Below are positions 31,692 to 40,900 of a stretch of DNA of 41,830 nt, piece by piece. Within the stretch, counting starts at the first letter, position 1, and each line of letters opens with the position of its first letter. The DNA lies in the NCBI GenBank assembly GCA_905479115.1, contig CAJQLF010000044.1:1-41830 (forward strand). The letters run 5' to 3'. Below the pieces are notes generated by a model. That model made no database searches. It worked only from the letters and a program-made list of their open reading frames with translations, and was not told the origin of the DNA. The translations under genes and the position numbers were made by a program. The stretch is from an uncultured Flavobacteriales bacterium. GTDB lineage: Bacteria > Bacteroidota > Bacteroidia > Flavobacteriales_D > Sanyastnellaceae.

Positions 31692-34600
31692 ATGAAGTAT
31701 TCGATTTTGAAAAAAATGCTCCTGATCAGCCTCGGGACCATATTTTCTTTAGGGTCGAATGCTCAATCGCTCAATGCCGGCTTTATGACCATCCCTTCAT
31801 TTGCGAACGGTCAGTTGATTATTTGTGTTGGTGAACCTGTCGCTTTTATCAACACAACTATTGGGGAGGGGCCTCTTGCTACCTATGCTTGGGACTTTGG
31901 TTTTGGGGCGAGTCCCCCGACCTCTTCATTGGAAGGTCCTGTATTGGTGACGTACAATTCAGTCACTCCAGGGACCACAGCAACGTTGTTGGTGAACAAC
32001 AACGACGGTTCGGGCACCTCTTCGTTCTCCATTTCGATCGAGGCAATTGAATCGCCTTTATCTGAATTGAGCCTGAGCCCTATTTCGACCGACTACACGG
32101 CATCGGAAGAGAACGGCATGCTCACTTTTGTTCGCTGCAATTCCAATTCACCGCAGCCTTTTTCGCTCGTTTCCTCGTACGATAATTCCATCAGCCAATC
32201 ATTTGATTGGGGCGATGGGTCGCCCGATTCGGATGAATCTGCTTTGGTGGCTGGCATCATTGAGCACACTTATCCCGTTGGTGATTTTGTTTTGGAGCAT
32301 ACTGTTGCGTTTGCAAATGGATGCACCGATGTTAGGCTCTACCGAATATTCAATGGGAGTGCTCCCATTGTGACTGTGTCCGGGTCTGGACAAAACACCT
32401 GCACACCGTCTACCTTTGAAGTGGATATTATTTCCAATAATGTGCCAATTGACTACACGGTTAGTTACTCCGATGTCACGGATATCCTTGATTTCAGCAC
32501 AGCAAGTGATACGACGCTGCAGCATATCTTTTTTGATAACTCTTGCGGGGAACAATACGTGATTTCCCCGCTTTTACCGCCCATAGAAAATGCCTTCTCT
32601 GCGACGTTAATTGCGGCGAATCTGTGCTCTGTGAACGGAATTCCAACTGTGGTGACCATTGGTCCGATTACTGTTTCCTCCGCTCCTGAAGCGATGATTT
32701 TACCGGTTCCGGCGGGGCCAATTTGTCAAGAAGAGTCGGTCTTAATGTCAAGTGTCGGACCGAATGGACAGACCGTGACCATTGATGGGTGCAATGACAC
32801 AACCATGACGCACTGGACGGTTGAAGAACCCACTGGGTATGAGGTTGAGCTGGGGGAACTGGGCTCCTCCAATGGCGCAACGGGAGAAGACTATAGCTTC
32901 GGGATGTGGACCCAGGGTTCGGAAGTGATCTCATTGAATTTTGGGGACCCTGGTACCTACAACGTGTGGCTTCATGTTGGAAGCGGCTGTGGGGAAGATT
33001 CAATTTTATATCCGGTTGTTGTGAATCCGTTTGGCAGCGTTTCTCCAAATACCATGTCCAGCACGATTTGCAGCGGAGACACGGTAAACCCAATCACATG
33101 GACTTCTTCTCAACCAAGCTATTTGATTACGTGGAATGCCGATGTGGACAACGGACTGAACGGGGTTGAACCTCCCATGGGCATTGGACTCGGTCCTCTG
33201 CAATCTCCCGATAGCTGGGCCGTAGAGAATACAACCGACGAGGTCCAGTACATCGAAGTCACGGCGAATGTTGGGTGCACATCCAATGGCGATGCGGTTT
33301 GGACCATCGCTGTCTACCCTCAAATCAATTTGGAGAAGGAATCCTTGGACGGTCCCGTCTGTTCAGGAGAGGATTGGCAAGTTGAGGTAGGTACCAACGT
33401 GTCCGGGGTGGAATTGGCTTGGACGGCCGATGTGCCGGATGGCGTCTTGGGATGTTACCCAGGAACCGGGGATGTGATTGATGAGCAATTGATTAATTCC
33501 ACCAATGAACCGCAAACAGTGACATACACTCTTGTCACTCCAAATGAAGTGTGTCCAATGGATCCGTCTGAGTATGAAGTTATTGTGCTTCCTCAGGTCA
33601 TTGTTCCGGCCATTGATGACTTGACTTTTTGCCCCGATGAGGAAGTCGAAATTCCGAACTATGATTTGCCGATTGACGGATTGATATGGAGTTGGGAAAA
33701 TAACAATACCGACGTTGGATTAGGGGCCTCAGGGAATGGTATCCTTGACAGCTTCGGTGCGGAGGCCAATGATACCGGTGGAGCCATTACAGGCACGGTA
33801 ACGGTCGCTGTTGAGCAAGCAGACTGCCCAGTGGAAACGACGACTTTTGACCTGACCCTTTTCCCTTCGCCAGAAGCTTCTTTTGAGGTGGGGCCGAATG
33901 GCGGTGTCAGTTGCGTGGACGGGCTTGCGACCATTTCGGCGACGACTACCGCGGCGAATCCACAATTTGTTTGGGATGGATCGAATGTGGTTTCTTCGAA
34001 TGGAGGTGTCGCAGAGGTTGAAGGCGAAGGCATCTATGAAGTGACGGTGCTCGACGGTGTGACCGGATGCGCCTCCTTGTTCGAGGTTGAGGTATTGCCA
34101 CCTGACCCCATGGACATTGCGGCAATTGATTTCGTGCCTCCGAATTGCTTTGGAGGAAGCGACGGTTGGATCGACGTGCTCACGAACGAATCCACAGCGT
34201 TGAGTTACGCATGGACGCCGAGTGGAATTGACGCGGATGGAGGATATGCGGAGTCACTTTCAAGCGGAATTTACACCGTCGTGGTCTCCAATGGGTCTGA
34301 CTGCCAAGATTCAGCGACCATCGAGCTGGTCGATTTCGATCCTTTGATGCTGATGCTGGTTGAAACGGTGGATTCTGAATGCGGGGAAGCCAATGGCTCA
34401 ATTGAGGTGGTTGCTTCCGGCGGACAAGGAGGGTACGCTTACCAATGGGGGCTATTTCAAAACAATGCATTGCTCGACGGGGTTGATGCGGGATTGTACG
34501 ATGTTGAAGGAACCGATGCAGGAGGGTGCGAAGTCGAGGGAACGTTTGAAGTAGCTTGTTACCCATTGACCCCGGTCATTCCAAGTCAACTGCTCACTCC

Positions 34601-34862
34601 GAATGGCGACGGGTTCAACGATGCATGGGTGGTAGAGTACCTGTGGATGTATCCGGACAACAACGTTAAAGTGTTCAATCGGTGGGGTACCCAGGTGTTC
34701 GAAGCGGAACCGTATGACAACAATTGGGCGGGAACATGGGATCCGGCATTGGGGAGTGCAAAACTGCTTCCGGCGGGCACGTATTATTACCTCATTGATA
34801 CGCGAAAAAAGTCGCAAAAGCCTTTCCGGGGATTTCTTGAACTTCAACACGAGCAGCGATGA
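31692..34862 (+). CDS. PKD-domain surface protein with gliding-motility-type (type B) T9SS C-terminal domain
   Basis: The 1056-residue protein has a signal peptide (MKYSILKKMLLISLGTIFSL, cut near SNAQ). PKD-like Ig domains appear at about 64-75 (YAWDFGFGASPP) and 171-180 (FDWGDGSPDS). Several cysteine-containing CHU-type Ig modules follow, and SprB-like segments near 816-920 (NCFGGSDGWIDV and ASGGQGGYAYQW). The final 90 residues are the type B CTD: LLTPNGDGFNDAW, VKVFNRWGTQVFEA, and AGTYYYLIDT. The domain directs outer-membrane export by T9SS, and type B substrates commonly need a PorP/SprF partner. The next gene is such a partner, overlapping by four bases (ATGA). I chose ATG 31692; the longer frame begins at TTG 31659. 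Confidence 0.9.
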   Translation: MKYSILKKMLLISLGTIFSLGSNAQSLNAGFMTIPSFANGQLIICVGEPVAFINTTIGEGPLATYAWDFGFGASPPTSSLEGPVLVTYNSVTPGTTATLLVNNNDGSGTSSFSISIEAIESPLSELSLSPISTDYTASEENGMLTFVRCNSNSPQPFSLVSSYDNSISQSFDWGDGSPDSDESALVAGIIEHTYPVGDFVLEHTVAFANGCTDVRLYRIFNGSAPIVTVSGSGQNTCTPSTFEVDIISNNVPIDYTVSYSDVTDILDFSTASDTTLQHIFFDNSCGEQYVISPLLPPIENAFSATLIAANLCSVNGIPTVVTIGPITVSSAPEAMILPVPAGPICQEESVLMSSVGPNGQTVTIDGCNDTTMTHWTVEEPTGYEVELGELGSSNGATGEDYSFGMWTQGSEVISLNFGDPGTYNVWLHVGSGCGEDSILYPVVVNPFGSVSPNTMSSTICSGDTVNPITWTSSQPSYLITWNADVDNGLNGVEPPMGIGLGPLQSPDSWAVENTTDEVQYIEVTANVGCTSNGDAVWTIAVYPQINLEKESLDGPVCSGEDWQVEVGTNVSGVELAWTADVPDGVLGCYPGTGDVIDEQLINSTNEPQTVTYTLVTPNEVCPMDPSEYEVIVLPQVIVPAIDDLTFCPDEEVEIPNYDLPIDGLIWSWENNNTDVGLGASGNGILDSFGAEANDTGGAITGTVTVAVEQADCPVETTTFDLTLFPSPEASFEVGPNGGVSCVDGLATISATTTAANPQFVWDGSNVVSSNGGVAEVEGEGIYEVTVLDGVTGCASLFEVEVLPPDPMDIAAIDFVPPNCFGGSDGWIDVLTNESTALSYAWTPSGIDADGGYAESLSSGIYTVVVSNGSDCQDSATIELVDFDPLMLMLVETVDSECGEANGSIEVVASGGQGGYAYQWGLFQNNALLDGVDAGLYDVEGTDAGGCEVEGTFEVACYPLTPVIPSQLLTPNGDGFNDAWVVEYLWMYPDNNVKVFNRWGTQVFEAEPYDNNWAGTWDPALGSAKLLPAGTYYYLIDTRKKSQKPFRGFLELQHEQR

Positions 34863-35779
34863 TGAACCGAACGACCAGAATCCTTGGAGTGATTGTGGCA
34901 TTGCTCGCTGCGCCTTTTGCTTGGAGTCAGCAGGATGCTCAATTATCGATGTACCTGCGGAATCCCATTCAGTTCAATTCTGCCCATGCGGGAACAAACG
35001 GTGTGTTGCGAACCATGGTCATCAATCGCGCCCAGTGGGTCGGATGGGAAGGAGCGCCAAGGACCCAATGGGTTTCGGCACATGCACCCATCTTGAGGAA
35101 TCGGATGGGCGTGGGAATTACCGCCTTGAAAGACCAGAGCGGTGCCCGTGGTCATGCGGAGTTTATGGGCCATTTTGCCTATTACTTTCCTAAGCCGATA
35201 CACGGATTCAACTTGACGACAGGCTTGTCTCTAGGCGTCCAGAGCAACCGGTTTGATTTTAGTCAATTGCACGTGTCCGATCTCAATGACCCTCTGCAGG
35301 CCGCACCTTATAAAGAAGCAGCGTTCAACGCTGGATTTGGTGCAATGGCGTATAAGGATGATTGGTATGTGGGACTTTCCATTCCGCATCTCTTGGAGCA
35401 ATCCATGGGTTTTCAGGGGTCTGGCCCGGTTCAACGGAGGCACTTGTATCTCATGACGGGCTACATCCATCGGATTAACAGCGCAGTCGACCTTCGAGGT
35501 GTCTGCATGGTCAAGAAAGTCTCAGGTGCGCCCTTTGCAATGGACGTGGGTGTAGAAGCTTGGTTTATGGAACGGTATAGCATTGGGACCATGATGCGAT
35601 GGAAAGAAGGCTTCGGGTTTCAATTGAGTTACTATATCGATGAGTCATGGCGCGTTTACTATGCGGTGGACTTTCCTTTGAATGGTTTGGCCAATCGAAA
35701 TTTTGGGTCACACGAAATAGGCGTTTCTTGGGATTTTGGATTTAAGAGAACGGCCTATCAAAGCCCACGATATTTCTAA
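34859..35779 (+). CDS. PorP/SprF-family T9SS outer-membrane protein (copy 2)
   Basis: The 306-residue protein begins MMNRTTRILGVIVALLAAPF with a cut near AWSQ. It then has QDAQLSMYLRNPIQFNSAHAGT, matching the PorP/SprF consensus apart from NSAHAG in place of NPAYAG. Strands of a barrel follow (FMGHFAYYFPKPIHGFNLT, GFGFQLSYYIDES), ending in SHEIGVSWDFGFK. The start ATG overlaps the TGA of the type B surface protein (34859-34862), and the stop overlaps the next ATG (TAATG at 35777-35781). SprF of flavobacteria is needed for surface display of the SprB adhesin encoded beside it, so this protein probably anchors the PKD protein upstream. Confidence 0.92.
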   Translation: MMNRTTRILGVIVALLAAPFAWSQQDAQLSMYLRNPIQFNSAHAGTNGVLRTMVINRAQWVGWEGAPRTQWVSAHAPILRNRMGVGITALKDQSGARGHAEFMGHFAYYFPKPIHGFNLTTGLSLGVQSNRFDFSQLHVSDLNDPLQAAPYKEAAFNAGFGAMAYKDDWYVGLSIPHLLEQSMGFQGSGPVQRRHLYLMTGYIHRINSAVDLRGVCMVKKVSGAPFAMDVGVEAWFMERYSIGTMMRWKEGFGFQLSYYIDESWRVYYAVDFPLNGLANRNFGSHEIGVSWDFGFKRTAYQSPRYF

Positions 35780-37968
35780 TGAAGTACGCACTCTACGTTC
35801 TGCTCTCCTTTGGGATTTGGCAATGCAGCTGGGCTCAATTTTCCCGCCAAGACATGGCAAGTGAATTGATGCTGCGATGGAAATATGCAGATGCCTATCC
35901 ACTTTGGATGGACTTGGCGGTTGATCCCACGTATGCCGACTCGGTGCGAGAAGATTTTATGCGGATGGCAGCCCAATCGGCTCTAAGCGCAGATTTACTC
36001 ACGGAAGCGGTTGATTGGAATGCTGCGATCATTGCCACGGGCCATGGAGAGCCAGAGGACTGGCTCAGGCAGCTGGATTTACTTTGCCTTCAGAACCGAT
36101 ACGATGAAATTGAAGAGTCGATTGGAATGGCCCTCGACCAATTTCCAGACAATCCAGGGTTGTTGCGATGGAAAGAGGGCGTTTCCGGTCTGATCCAATT
36201 GGTGCGGGATTCGACCGCTTTCACGGTGGAACCGCTTCGTCCACAGTCGAGTGCAGAAGAGTTCTCAGCGTATCCGTTTCAAAACGGATTGGTTTTCATG
36301 AGCACGGGATTGAACGCAGGATTTATTCCCATGCAAGACGGTTGGACGGGACAGTATTACACAGAGTTAACGTGGATTGAAGATGTGAAGGAGCCTTTCC
36401 GAGAGTACACCTGGTTCGAGCAAATTCGAAATCAAGATCTGTTCGGTGCCTTTGGCCATTCTCGATTGCATGATGGGCCCGTTGCATTCGACGCAGACGA
36501 GGATTTTGCTGTGCTAACTCGAAATCATGAGGACATTGACGTCTCTGAAAACGTTTCTCGCTCGAGACTGAAGCTTGAATTTTATCGATGGATTCCAGAG
36601 CTTGAAGAATGGGAGCGGAGGCCAGATGACTTGTTTCCTTGGAATTCCCCTCTGTATTCTTGTGCGCATGCTGTTTTCGACCTGAATGACGACTTGGTTT
36701 TTTCAAGTGATCGTCCAGGTGGTTTCGGTGGAATGGACCTCTACAGTTCAAAGTGGGAAGATGGTCAATGGTCGGAGCCGCAAAATTTAGGTCCAGTTGT
36801 CAATACGGACCAAGACGAAGTTTTCCCTTTCGTATCCCAAACGGGAGCGGTTTTTTTCAGTTCGAATGGCCACCCTGGAGCAGGAGGATTGGACATTTTT
36901 ATCTATCGCGAAGGTGCAGCAAGACTAGAACGACTGGGCTATCCCATCAATTCTAATCTGGATGATTTCGCCTTTGTTTTTGACGAGACAAAGGGCAGCG
37001 GTTGGCTGTCATCGAATAGAATGGAATCCAAGGATGCCATTTTCAGCGTCAATGGGAATCCCTCTGCTGGGAAATTGACGGTGCATGTGCAAGCATGCGA
37101 CGGTTCGCCAATTGTGGGCATTGACGTAATTGCTGAAGACCAATTTGCGGGGTCGGCAACGACTGCGCAAACGGATGAGGACGGAAATGCGCAATTCATT
37201 GCCATCCGAAACCGGACGTATACCCTGACAAGTCAAGTGTTAGAAGGGATGGATTCTCCGCCAGAATTGGAGCTGGTAATGCAAGATGTCGATTCCATGG
37301 GAACGGTACTGGATTTTAATTTCAAGCGCCAACCCAATCGCTTGACGGTTGTTGACCTCGAGGGAAACCCCTTGAACAACGCAATGCTCTCGTTCGAAAA
37401 CGAACAGAAAAAGCGCCTCAACCGCGTGACCAATTCGGAAGGTGTTTTTGAGTGGGATGACGAGATCAGCATGGACTTCATGGCGGTGCATGTTTCGATG
37501 ATCAATTATTGGGACGGTTACCAGGGTTTTGAGCAACCTCCATCGGGTTGTCTATTGTCGATTCAAAAGACCGTTACGCTGCGTCCCCGAACGGAAGAGT
37601 CGGAGGTGATTAACTTAGAAAACATCTATTACGATCTGGACAAAGCGTTGCTGAGAGCCGAAGGCAAGAGTGAGCTCGATAAGCTGGTTCGGTATATGTC
37701 GGACGAGAAGTACCGCACTTTTCGCGTGGAATTGTCTTCGCATACGGATTCTAGAAATTCGGATGCTTACAACAAAGATTTGTCCCAACGTCGCGCTCAA
37801 AGTTGCGTAGACTATATCATTGCCAAGGGCATTGACCCGATCCGGATTATCGCGAGGGGATATGGCGAGAGTCAATTGGTCAACCGCTGTGCTGATGGGG
37901 TAGCATGCACTGAAGATGAGCATCAAGCAAATCGGAGAACAGAATTAAGGTTGTTGCCGGATGAGTGA
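35779..37968 (+). CDS. PorE-like OmpA-family protein with PD40 propeller
   Basis: The 729-residue protein has a signal peptide (cut near CSWAQ; its Cys16 is not in a lipobox). Order of parts: helical TPR-like N-terminus (about 20-140), a PD40/WD40-like propeller (about 150-400, with SSDRPGGFGGMDLYSSKW and FSSNGHPGAGGLDIFIY), two carboxypeptidase-regulatory/CNA-like domains (about 430-600), and a C-terminal OmpA domain (about 614-729). The OmpA part has IYYDLDKALLRAEGKSELD and SHTDSRNSDAYNKDLSQRRA, the peptidoglycan-binding signature. This layout matches PorE of the P. gingivalis T9SS, which links the outer-membrane machinery to the cell wall. It is coupled to the PorP/SprF gene and overlaps the giant gene by eight bases. 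Confidence 0.92.
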   Translation: MKYALYVLLSFGIWQCSWAQFSRQDMASELMLRWKYADAYPLWMDLAVDPTYADSVREDFMRMAAQSALSADLLTEAVDWNAAIIATGHGEPEDWLRQLDLLCLQNRYDEIEESIGMALDQFPDNPGLLRWKEGVSGLIQLVRDSTAFTVEPLRPQSSAEEFSAYPFQNGLVFMSTGLNAGFIPMQDGWTGQYYTELTWIEDVKEPFREYTWFEQIRNQDLFGAFGHSRLHDGPVAFDADEDFAVLTRNHEDIDVSENVSRSRLKLEFYRWIPELEEWERRPDDLFPWNSPLYSCAHAVFDLNDDLVFSSDRPGGFGGMDLYSSKWEDGQWSEPQNLGPVVNTDQDEVFPFVSQTGAVFFSSNGHPGAGGLDIFIYREGAARLERLGYPINSNLDDFAFVFDETKGSGWLSSNRMESKDAIFSVNGNPSAGKLTVHVQACDGSPIVGIDVIAEDQFAGSATTAQTDEDGNAQFIAIRNRTYTLTSQVLEGMDSPPELELVMQDVDSMGTVLDFNFKRQPNRLTVVDLEGNPLNNAMLSFENEQKKRLNRVTNSEGVFEWDDEISMDFMAVHVSMINYWDGYQGFEQPPSGCLLSIQKTVTLRPRTEESEVINLENIYYDLDKALLRAEGKSELDKLVRYMSDEKYRTFRVELSSHTDSRNSDAYNKDLSQRRAQSCVDYIIAKGIDPIRIIARGYGESQLVNRCADGVACTEDEHQANRRTELRLLPDE

Positions 37969-40900
37969 AACGCGAAATGCTTTTAACAAGGGGGTGCTGG
38001 CTCTCTTCATGAGCTTGGCTCTCTCTGCGGTATCCTTGGGACAAGAAACCTGTGAGGCTTTCTGTGATTCGTTAGATCTGTCCATTTCGTTTGATTCTGC
38101 TGACAACTGCAATCTGTCTTTTTCGTTCGCGGTATCTGATTCTCTTGCAGCGATGGTGGATACCACTTCCACTTGGACCTGGATCTTGGACGGTGATACA
38201 CTGGGCTTGGGAAGTGATAGTTTGCTGACAATCAATGACGAGCAAATTCAAGGTGGCGAATTTCTGTCGTTGCATTTTGAGGTAGACTTGGGTGATTCAC
38301 TGGGACTCTGCGGGTGCGCTGAGAATGTGGACTTGGTCGCCCTAACCGATGATTTCGATTGGTCTTGTGGGTGTGAGCCTGAAGGGGAGCCTCTTGCAAA
38401 TTTTGATGTTATAGGAGAAGGCCAATGTGGAGACGTGCCTGTTCTATTTGACAATGAATCAAGTGGATTCGGACTTGATTTTAATTGGGAATTTGGTTCA
38501 GGAGGAATCTACGGTACATCGGAACTCAGCAGCCCAGAAGTTCAAATTATTGTGGACGGAGGAGGGACGTCAAATGTGCCTGTAACGTTGACTGTTACGG
38601 ATGCAAATGGATGTTCCGATTTCATGACGGAGATGGTACAGGTACTCCAAGTACCTAACGCTGGTTTAGAACCAGTGACGGCCCTTTGCCTTAGTGATTT
38701 GACTTGGCCAAACTATGCAATCACGCTCTTTCCTCAGCCTTTTGGAATTAGTGGAATTGCATCATTGACGGTGGATTGGGGAAATGGAACAGACACGACA
38801 TTTACGCCGGCTCTGCCATTTATTGAAATGTTGTCTACACCTTACAACGAATTTGGAGAGTACATCATAACGGTCGAGGCAACAGGAAATAATGGCTGCC
38901 AGAGTGCAACGGCGGGGGAGTTATTCGTAGGAAATAATCCGCAAATTGGCACGGCAAACCCCGGCAACACGGATGGCCTTTGCAGTCCCTATCAATTAAC
39001 CTTTCCGATCACCAATTTCGAGTCCAACGCGTTTGGAACAGATTATACGGTCAATTTTGGTGATGGCACACCAACGGAGGTTTTTTCTCACCCTCCTCCA
39101 GAATTTGTGAACCATGACTACACCGTTGCATCGTGTGGTTCAACGACCCCCTTGAACAGCCACAATGCATTTTATTTCCAAGTAAATGCCTCGAATGCCT
39201 GCGGAACGTCCATTGCGTATATCGATCCCGTGCGGATTCATCAAGCTCCGGATCCTGTAATCAATGGCCCAACACCTGTATGTGAGGACCTGAACATTTT
39301 ATATCAGATTTCGGGAAATGGCATTCAAGTTTACGATTGTGCTCCGGGTGATCCCCTTCCAGGAAACGACCCTGCATGCGATGGTGCCGGCGGAGATTGT
39401 TGCCCCGGTGGAGATGGCTGCGTGGACAACAGCGGATACTGGTTCACCAGCCCGCTTCAAGGTCAAGGAGCTTCCATTCCTTCTTCGGCAGAGGGGTTAA
39501 ACCTGAATGTAACCTTCCCAGATGCTGGACTTTATTTGCTGAATTATATTGAAAGCCACGATTACTGTCCAACCGGATATGCGGCCAAACAGGTTTGTGT
39601 ATTTCCTGAGTTGGAACCCGAATTGGCTTATTCAACGGACGGCCAATGTTTTCCGATGACAGTCGATTTACAGGATATAACCGAGGCGCTGCCTTGCGGC
39701 AGCCCTTTCATTGAGTGGGTCATTGAAGGAGGTTCATATGTGTGGGCGGCAGGCAGCGACGAGCACTCGCAAAATCCTACGCTCGTTTTGCTAGACAAGG
39801 CGCTTTATTCAATCACCCTTGAACACTCCGTGCCTGGGTCGAAGTCCAACGTTTGTGGTGTTTACACGGAGACGACCTTCATAGAGGTCAATGGTCCTCC
39901 GATTTTGGAACTCTCTGAGGATGTTATGCAATGTGAAGAAGAGGTGGTTGAGGCACAAATTGTATCATTGGATGACTGCGGTGCTCCAATTGAATTGATT
40001 GAATGGAGCATTGCAGGAGTTGTGGAGGCGCTTGATGTCACCTCACAAGAATTCAGCTTTCCAGCGGGGGGCGTTTACAGCATCGACGTGGAGGCAATCA
40101 ATGCGTGTGGCAGTGATACTGAATCGATCATGGTCGAAATCCAGGAGAATCCGGTATTGACGCTGACAACCAATCCTGAGGGTGGTGTTTGCAGTGGTGA
40201 TCAAGTAACATTTCAAGTGTCGGGTGCTGAAGTTTACAGCTGGAATCTCAACCAACCCCCTCTTGTAGCAGCAGGCAATGAGCTAACATTGAATCCGGAC
40301 GCGGACGTTGTAGGAAATGTCACCGGCGTAACGACGTATTCGACTTTGTCGTGCAGCTCTACATTGGCCTTTGATTTTGAGGTTTTTGAGCTACCTGAAC
40401 TCACTGTTGATGCCCCTGACTTCGTGTGCATAGGTGAGGAATTTTCGGCCTCTGCGGAAGTCACAGGGGGGCAGCCAGAATATATCGTGCAATGGACTTT
40501 TGGCGCGAGTCAAGGCGAAGGTGACTTTTTCAGCATCACAACGGAGTCGGAAGGAACGTTTCCTTTCGCTTTTGAGGTCGTGGATGACCGAGGCTGCGAA
40601 GGTTTTTCGAATTATGAACTTGAAGTGCTCCCGCTGCCAGCAGTGGAAGCGGGCTCAGACCTCGTCCTTTGCAATCAGGATTACGCTGTCAACCTTGATG
40701 ACTATTCGCCGCTTGGAGGCAATTGGTTTGGAACAGGAATCATTGATGGGCAGAACGGCCTATTCAATCCGGATGGTTTGACCGCTGGAGTATACCAATT
40801 AGATTATGAGTTTGTTGACGAATTTGGTTGTTCAAACCTCGACACCCTGAACATTCAAGTCGATGATCCCATTGTAGCTGATGCGGGTGATGATGTATTC

